A stretch of DNA of 8,828 nt from Bdellovibrionales bacterium (GTDB taxonomy: Bacteria; Bdellovibrionota; Bdellovibrionia; Bdellovibrionales; UBA1609), in contig JAGRAK010000067.1 in assembly GCA_020434645.1 (NCBI GenBank), positions 1 through 8,828 of the forward strand. The letters run 5' to 3'. Each line of letters opens with the position of its first letter. Position 1 is the first letter of the stretch. The translations under genes were made by a program, and so were the position numbers. Below, one piece after another: positions 5,311 through 8,828 of the stretch. The notes under the pieces were generated by a model. It had not been told where the DNA came from. It saw nothing but the letters and a program-made list of their open reading frames with translations, and ran no database searches.

Positions 5311-5853
5311 TTAAAAAGTGAGGGGCAGGCTAAGTGAAACCATAACAGCATCTATGGTTATATTTTGATTTAGATTTGATCCCTCAAGCTCGCTCCAATT
5401 GCGGTGAGTTTTTTCAAAATTGAGACTTGCTGAACTAAATAATTTAAATCCGCAGCCAATTTTATAGCCGCCAGATCCGCTGTATGTGCCATTGGCATTG
5501 TCTGAAGCGCCTTCGCTGTCGAGCCAATATGTGAGCCAAAGACGAGCCATACTGAAATTCAATCCGAAAAATGCGCCAAGATCAGTGGTTTTTATTTCGT
5601 CATCAGTGCCGGGTTGATCGATATTTATATTAGAAAGTGCGTATTCAACTCCAAAAAACATAGAGCTATTCGTCGCACCCAGGCGAAACCCGAGGTTGAT
5701 GCCAGAGGCGTCATATGATGAGTTGTTTTGCTCTCTGTCGCCAAATTCATAACCGGCATAGGGCTCTGCCCAAATACCCAAGGCCGATGCTGGGGAGAAA
5801 GTCCCCAGCACAAGAATTATAAAAATTAAAGTATTGCAAAGAATAGCTTTAAT
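5311..5853 (-). CDS. Outer-membrane beta-barrel protein, second of a tandem pair, probable ATT start
   Basis: The product is 180 residues if started at ATT 5853-5851. It would read (M)KAILCNTLIFIILVLGTF then SPASA, a complete signal peptide with cleavage after residue 24. The mature part is a glycine- and aromatic-rich small barrel (EPYAGYEFG, LGFRLG, KTTDLGAFFG) ending in LPLTF, with the terminal phenylalanine used by the BAM machinery. The ATT is preceded by AGAGGAG at a 6-base spacing. No ATG or TTG lies in frame after the upstream stop. The only conventional start, GTG 5811, has no Shine-Dalgarno sequence and would leave a 10-residue stub instead of a signal peptide. It is clearly paralogous to the gene ending 18 bases upstream and shares its frame and operon. 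Ligand or function is unknown; an 8-stranded structural barrel is the best guess. Confidence 0.83.
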   Translation of the reverse strand: MKAILCNTLIFIILVLGTFSPASALGIWAEPYAGYEFGDREQNNSSYDASGINLGFRLGATNSSMFFGVEYALSNINIDQPGTDDEIKTTDLGAFFGLNFSMARLWLTYWLDSEGASDNANGTYSGSGGYKIGCGFKLFSSASLNFEKTHRNWSELEGSNLNQNITIDAVMVSLSLPLTF

Positions 5854-5859
5854 GGTCGA

Positions 5860-5868
5860 CTCCTCTTT
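5860..5868 (-). promoter_or_regulatory. Strong ribosome binding site pointing to an ATT start codon
   Basis: The minus strand reads AAAGAGGAG, then TCGACC, then ATT-AAA-GCT. The spacing of six is ideal for an initiation codon at 5853-5851, where only ATT is present. This site decides the start of the downstream barrel gene. Confidence 0.7.
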
Positions 5869-5871
5869 AGA

Positions 5872-6402
5872 TTATGGCAGCGGTAAGCTGATCGTTAAAG
5901 CGTATGTCTCAAGGTTTTGCTCAGGGCTGATCGAGAGTCCTGTGCTTGTCTCGTCATAAGTTCGCTTGATCATTTCTAGGTTAATAGCAACAAATGGTAG
6001 GCCTGTGTAGCCAATGCCGAAACGTGTGGCGCTACCTTCAAAATCATAGCCAACGCCATCAGGAGTGGCTTTAGAATCAAACATGTAGCTCAGGTAGATT
6101 CTAAACATGATTGGAAATTCATATCCTACAAAAGCACCAAGATCAGTGGTTTTTAAATCCAAATCACCACCAGTTTGTTCAATTGTTCCAGAGGCTGTCA
6201 TGTAGTCGGCACCGAACATAAAACCCATCATCGAGTAACCCAGGCGAGCACCAAACAATGTGCCGGTATAATCTTCATCAGCACTGCCGCTAGAAGTAGA
6301 TGAACCCGTTTCGTAGCCTAAATAAGGTTCGATCATAAACCCAGCTTGTGCCTGCGATGCGCCAAACATAGCGATCGCCATGGCGATAAATAACTTTTTC
6401 AT
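5872..6402 (-). CDS. Outer-membrane beta-barrel protein, first of a tandem pair
   Basis: A 176-residue protein with a textbook signal peptide: KK at 2-3, hydrophobic FIAMAIAMFGA, and AQA cleavage after about residue 20. The mature chain, about 155 residues, alternates polar and hydrophobic residues with many Gly and Tyr (EPYLGYETG, LFGARLGY, FMFGADYM, KTTDLGAFVGYEF, IYLSYMFDS), as in the OMP_b-brl family of small outer-membrane barrels. The last strand ends TISLPLP, so it lacks the terminal aromatic residue that its paralogue has. AAGGAG lies 5 bases before ATG 6402. It heads a two-gene unit whose second member starts 18 bases after its stop codon. The function is not known; these proteins are often structural or surface-exposed. 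It is transcribed away from the aconitase gene. Confidence 0.9.
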   Translation of the reverse strand: MKKLFIAMAIAMFGASQAQAGFMIEPYLGYETGSSTSSGSADEDYTGTLFGARLGYSMMGFMFGADYMTASGTIEQTGGDLDLKTTDLGAFVGYEFPIMFRIYLSYMFDSKATPDGVGYDFEGSATRFGIGYTGLPFVAINLEMIKRTYDETSTGLSISPEQNLETYALTISLPLP

Positions 6403-6420
6403 AAGAACTCCTTTTATTTA

Positions 6421-6451
6421 AAGGCCGAGCACTTATTCAAAGCTAGGCCTT
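6421..6451 (-). promoter_or_regulatory. Hairpin in the leader of the outer-membrane protein operon
   Basis: Arms AAGGCCGAGC (6421-6430) and GCTAGGCCTT (6442-6451) pair over 10 positions with one mismatch and an 11-base loop. In the leftward mRNA the stem ends about 7 bases before the AAGGAG site of the first barrel gene, so it could stabilise the 5' end or control ribosome access. On the plus strand it is followed by GGTTTTTAG and could look like a terminator, but no rightward gene precedes it. Confidence 0.5.
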
Positions 6452-6470
6452 GGTTTTTAGTTACATCAAA

Positions 6471-6499
6471 ATCTTCTCTGTTAGCTATTGCGCTGTCAA
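6471..6499 (-). promoter_or_regulatory. Promoter of the tandem outer-membrane protein genes
   Basis: The minus strand has a perfect TTGACA (6499-6494), a 17-base spacer and GAAGAT (6476-6471). The -35 is consensus; the -10 is weak (3 of 6). Transcription would start near 6464, giving a leader of about 60 bases that includes the hairpin at 6421-6451. An 8-bp palindrome, CTGTACAG (6521-6528), lies just upstream in the divergent gap and may be a regulator site shared with aconitase. Confidence 0.5.
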
Positions 6500-6576
6500 C
6501 TTATCTGCAGCAGGCAAAGACTGTACAGGACTCGTGTGGAGGTGTAGCCTTCATAGTCTAGTTCACAATAGCAAAT

Positions 6577-6584
6577 AGAGGCGG
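6577..6584 (+). promoter_or_regulatory. Ribosome binding site for the lysine-rich aconitase start
   Basis: AGAGGCGG lies 5-8 bases before ATG 6590. It supports initiation before the lysine-rich segment rather than at the internal ATG 6821, which has no Shine-Dalgarno sequence. Confidence 0.6.
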
Positions 6585-6589
6585 TCGTT

Positions 6590-6778
6590 ATGGCAAAAAA
6601 GAGCAAGAAGATGACAAAGAAGAAGCCAGCAAAGGCAACAGCGAAGAAAACATCAGCTAAGAAGTTGGCTAAGAAAAAAGTGACAAAGAAAGCTGTAAAG
6701 AAAAAGTTGGTGAAAAAGCCGGCAAAAAAAATTCTAATTAAAAAAATAGCTGCACCAAAGTCGAGTAAAAAAAGCAGC
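6590..6778 (+). other. Lysine/alanine-rich histone-H1-like tail segment within the aconitase gene
   Basis: Codons 1-63 encode AKK/TKK/VKK-type repeats resembling the C-terminal tail of histone H1 and bacterial H1-like proteins. The coding strand is very rich in A and G. Such tails bind nucleic acid through charge and are expected to be disordered. This is a sub-feature of the aconitase gene, not a separate gene: no stop codon or new ribosome site separates it from the enzyme. Confidence 0.75.
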
Positions 6779-8828
6779 ATTGATACGACGCCTGAGCTTG
6801 TACAAAATGCCTACGCAAAAATGCGTGAGCGTTTGGCTATTGTGCGCAAACGCGTGAACAGGCCACTTACTCTTGCTGAAAAAATTCTCTACGGACATCT
6901 TGATGATCCTAAGGGGCAAGATCTCACTCGTGATAAAAGCTTTTTACTGCTTCGACCTGATCGCGTCGCCATGCAAGATGCAACGGCACAAATGGCGCTT
7001 TTGCAATTTATGCTAGCCGGCCGATCAGAATCAGCTGTACCAGCAACAGTTCATTGTGACCATCTCATTCGTGCTCATGATGGTATGACGGCGGACATGA
7101 AGGTGGCGATGAAAGAAAATAAAGAAGTTTTTGATTTTCTATCAAGTGTGTCGTCACGTTATAACATTGGGTTCTGGAAGCCCGGCGCCGGTATTATTCA
7201 TCAAGTTATACTTGAGAATTATGCTTTTCCAGGTGGTCTCATGATTGGAACAGATTCACACACTCCGAATGCCGGTGGTTTGGGCATGGTGGCCTGTGGT
7301 GTTGGCGGTGCCGATGCCTCTGACGTGATGTCTGGGCTTGCGTGGGAAGTTAAAAACCCAAAACTTGTTGGTGTTCATCTTCGGGGTAAGATGCGAGGTT
7401 GGACATCTGCTAAAGATGTGATTTTGAAGTTGCTCGGTATCATGACTGTAAAAGGTGGAACAAATAAAATAGTTGAATATTTTGGCGAGGGTTGTGAGTC
7501 GATTAGCGCAACCGGTAAAGGCACAATCACAAATATGGGGGCTGAGCTAGGCGCGACTTGTTCAGTTTTTCCGTTTGATAAACGGATGAATGACTATTTG
7601 AAAATTACAAAACGTGAAAAGCTCGCTAAAATTGCATCAGATAATACCGATTTATTAACAGCAGATAAAGAGTGCGCTCAGAATCCTCATAAGTTTTATG
7701 ACGAAGTAATTGAAATTGATCTCAGCTCGCTTGAACCACATATAGTGGGGCCGCATTCACCAGACGCCGCACGCCCACTTTCAGAAGTGAAGCACGCAGC
7801 AAAAGAAAACGGATGGCCTATAAAGTTGTCAGCGGCTCTTATTGGCTCATGTACAAATTCTTCTTATGAAGATATTGGCCGAGCCACTCACGTTGCTAAG
7901 CAAGCTCTTGAAAATAATCACAAAATGCCTCAACAATTTATGGTTTCGCCAGGGTCTTCACAAATTAAAAAAACCATTGAGCGCGATGGTCAGATGTCGA
8001 TACTCAATGAAGTTGGGGCGACCGTGTTAGCCAATGCTTGTGGACCTTGCATTGGGCAATGGAAACGGGATGACTTTAAAAAAGGGCAAGTGAATACGAT
8101 CGTCAATAGCTTTAACCGCAACTTTCGTGGCAGAAACGATGCCAATCCTGAAACACTTTCGTTTATTGCAAGCCCTGAAATTACAATGGCCCTCGGTTTA
8201 GCCGGGCGGTTGGACTTTGATCCAAGCCGAGACGAAATTAAGACGGCCGGGGGTTCTTTTAAACTCTCTGCTCCTGTGGCTCCAGAATTGCCTTCGGGAG
8301 GGTTTGTTTCAGACCCTGACGCTTACCAAGCTCCACAAGGTAAAGGCGTTGAGGTCCAAGTCAGTCCCACTTCAGATCGTTTGCAGATTCTCGAACCCTT
8401 TGCGGCCTGGGACGGAAATGACATGGAGGAGATGCTAGTTCTTTGCAAAGCTGTTGGAAAATGCACGACAGATCACATCAGTCCCGCTGGGCCGTGGTTG
8501 AAATATCGAGGGCATATAGACAATATTTCTAACAATATGCTTTTGGGCGCAAATAATGAATTTTCTCAGCAAGCGGGGAGAGGAAACAACCTTTTGAGTG
8601 GAGAAAAAGAAATAGAATTTGCCAAAGTTGCTCGCGATTACAAATCAAAAGGCAAAGATTGGGTGATCATTGGCGATGAAAACTACGGTGAAGGAAGCAG
8701 TCGCGAGCACGCAGCCATGTCGCCGCGGTTTCTTGGTTGCAAAGCTGTTATTGTAAAGAGTTTTGCTCGCATACACGAAACCAATCTCAAGAAACAGGGC
8801 GTGTTAGCTCTGACTTTTGCTCAGCCAA
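6590..8828 (+). CDS. acn: Aconitate hydratase, mitochondrial type, with histone-H1-like N-terminal extension (3' end outside window)
   Basis: An open frame of 746 codons runs off the right edge. From about residue 70 it is mitochondrial-type aconitase, the [4Fe-4S] enzyme that interconverts citrate and isocitrate in the TCA cycle: RPLTLAEKILYGHLDDP, RVAMQDATAQMALLQF, GTDSHTPNAGG (D222, H224), cluster cysteines C421 (GSCTNSS), C484 and C487 (ACGPCIG) with spacing identical to pig C358/C421/C424, TTDHISPAG, and GDENYGEGSSREH with S703-S704-R705. Roughly 70 residues should be missing. Residues 1-62 are an added tail with 29 lysines, many as KK or KKK separated by Ala, Thr, Val or Pro, and no acidic residue before D65. 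It is in frame without a break. AGAGG before ATG 6590 supports this start; the minimal start would be M78. The gene diverges from the barrel operon. Confidence 0.95.
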   Translation, partial: MAKKSKKMTKKKPAKATAKKTSAKKLAKKKVTKKAVKKKLVKKPAKKILIKKIAAPKSSKKSSIDTTPELVQNAYAKMRERLAIVRKRVNRPLTLAEKILYGHLDDPKGQDLTRDKSFLLLRPDRVAMQDATAQMALLQFMLAGRSESAVPATVHCDHLIRAHDGMTADMKVAMKENKEVFDFLSSVSSRYNIGFWKPGAGIIHQVILENYAFPGGLMIGTDSHTPNAGGLGMVACGVGGADASDVMSGLAWEVKNPKLVGVHLRGKMRGWTSAKDVILKLLGIMTVKGGTNKIVEYFGEGCESISATGKGTITNMGAELGATCSVFPFDKRMNDYLKITKREKLAKIASDNTDLLTADKECAQNPHKFYDEVIEIDLSSLEPHIVGPHSPDAARPLSEVKHAAKENGWPIKLSAALIGSCTNSSYEDIGRATHVAKQALENNHKMPQQFMVSPGSSQIKKTIERDGQMSILNEVGATVLANACGPCIGQWKRDDFKKGQVNTIVNSFNRNFRGRNDANPETLSFIASPEITMALGLAGRLDFDPSRDEIKTAGGSFKLSAPVAPELPSGGFVSDPDAYQAPQGKGVEVQVSPTSDRLQILEPFAAWDGNDMEEMLVLCKAVGKCTTDHISPAGPWLKYRGHIDNISNNMLLGANNEFSQQAGRGNNLLSGEKEIEFAKVARDYKSKGKDWVIIGDENYGEGSSREHAAMSPRFLGCKAVIVKSFARIHETNLKKQGVLALTFAQP

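Noticed and set aside
5288..5312. Inverted repeat AAATTTTTA / TAAAAATTT at the end of the second barrel gene as a terminator
   Set aside because: The 9-bp arms are all A/T and no T run follows in the leftward direction, so the stem would be too weak.
6421..6460. Rightward intrinsic terminator (stem followed by TTTTT)
   Set aside because: No rightward transcript is expected upstream; it is better read as a leader hairpin of the leftward operon.
6496..6780. Minus-strand open frame rich in Phe and Leu that resembles a membrane protein
   Set aside because: It is the complement of the lysine-rich aconitase codons (AAA/AAG read as TTT/CTT), so the hydrophobic look is an artefact.
1..8828. CRISPR array, tRNA, rRNA, insertion sequence or phage genes
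   Set aside because: I saw no regular repeat-spacer pattern, tRNA-like cloverleaf, transposase or terminal inverted repeats.

Overview
The window (moderate GC, tightly packed genes with strong AGGAG-type ribosome sites) looks like chromosome from a Gram-negative bacterium. Two signal-peptide-bearing outer-membrane barrel proteins, a BolA/CGFS-glutaredoxin pair, receiver-domain regulators and a mitochondrial-type aconitase all fit that. The combination, with a small HNH protein and a Topo VI pair, suggests a Bdellovibrionota or other former deltaproteobacterial lineage. That placement is inference from gene style, not a database match.

Left block, minus strand (1-1538): a compact cluster reading right to left. 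It holds bolA (about 1538-1299), a CGFS monothiol glutaredoxin (1288-980), a 59-residue DUF2892/YgaP-like membrane protein (973-794), a receiver protein with a degenerate PilZ-like C-terminus (772-65), and the first 22 codons of a second receiver protein (68-1) joined to it by an ATGA overlap. Gaps are 6-21 bases, so one operon is likely. BolA and CGFS glutaredoxins jointly handle [2Fe-2S] clusters.

Middle block, plus strand (1598-4938): a small HNH nuclease-like gene, then a complete two-subunit type IIB DNA topoisomerase (Topo VI), B subunit followed by A subunit with 18 bases between. All key catalytic residues can be seen. Topo VI is the rule in archaea and uncommon in bacteria. The B subunit carries an added C-terminal tail: a coiled-coil-like part, an acidic stretch and a terminal lysine cluster.

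A 372-base gap (4939-5310) holds no credible gene but contains TGCGCA-type repeats, a hairpin, a 10-bp palindrome and AT-rich direct repeats.

Right block: two paralogous outer-membrane barrel genes run leftward (6402-5872, then 5853-5311) from a promoter at about 6471-6499, with a hairpin in the leader. The second gene appears to start at ATT. Diverging from them is a mitochondrial-type aconitase (6590 to beyond the window end) with all three cluster cysteines. It is preceded, in frame, by about 62 residues of lysine/alanine-rich histone-H1-like sequence.

Main points of interest: the histone-like tail on aconitase, the bacterial Topo VI with its charged tail, the ATT start, and an inverted repeat lying on the start codon of the receiver/PilZ-like gene.
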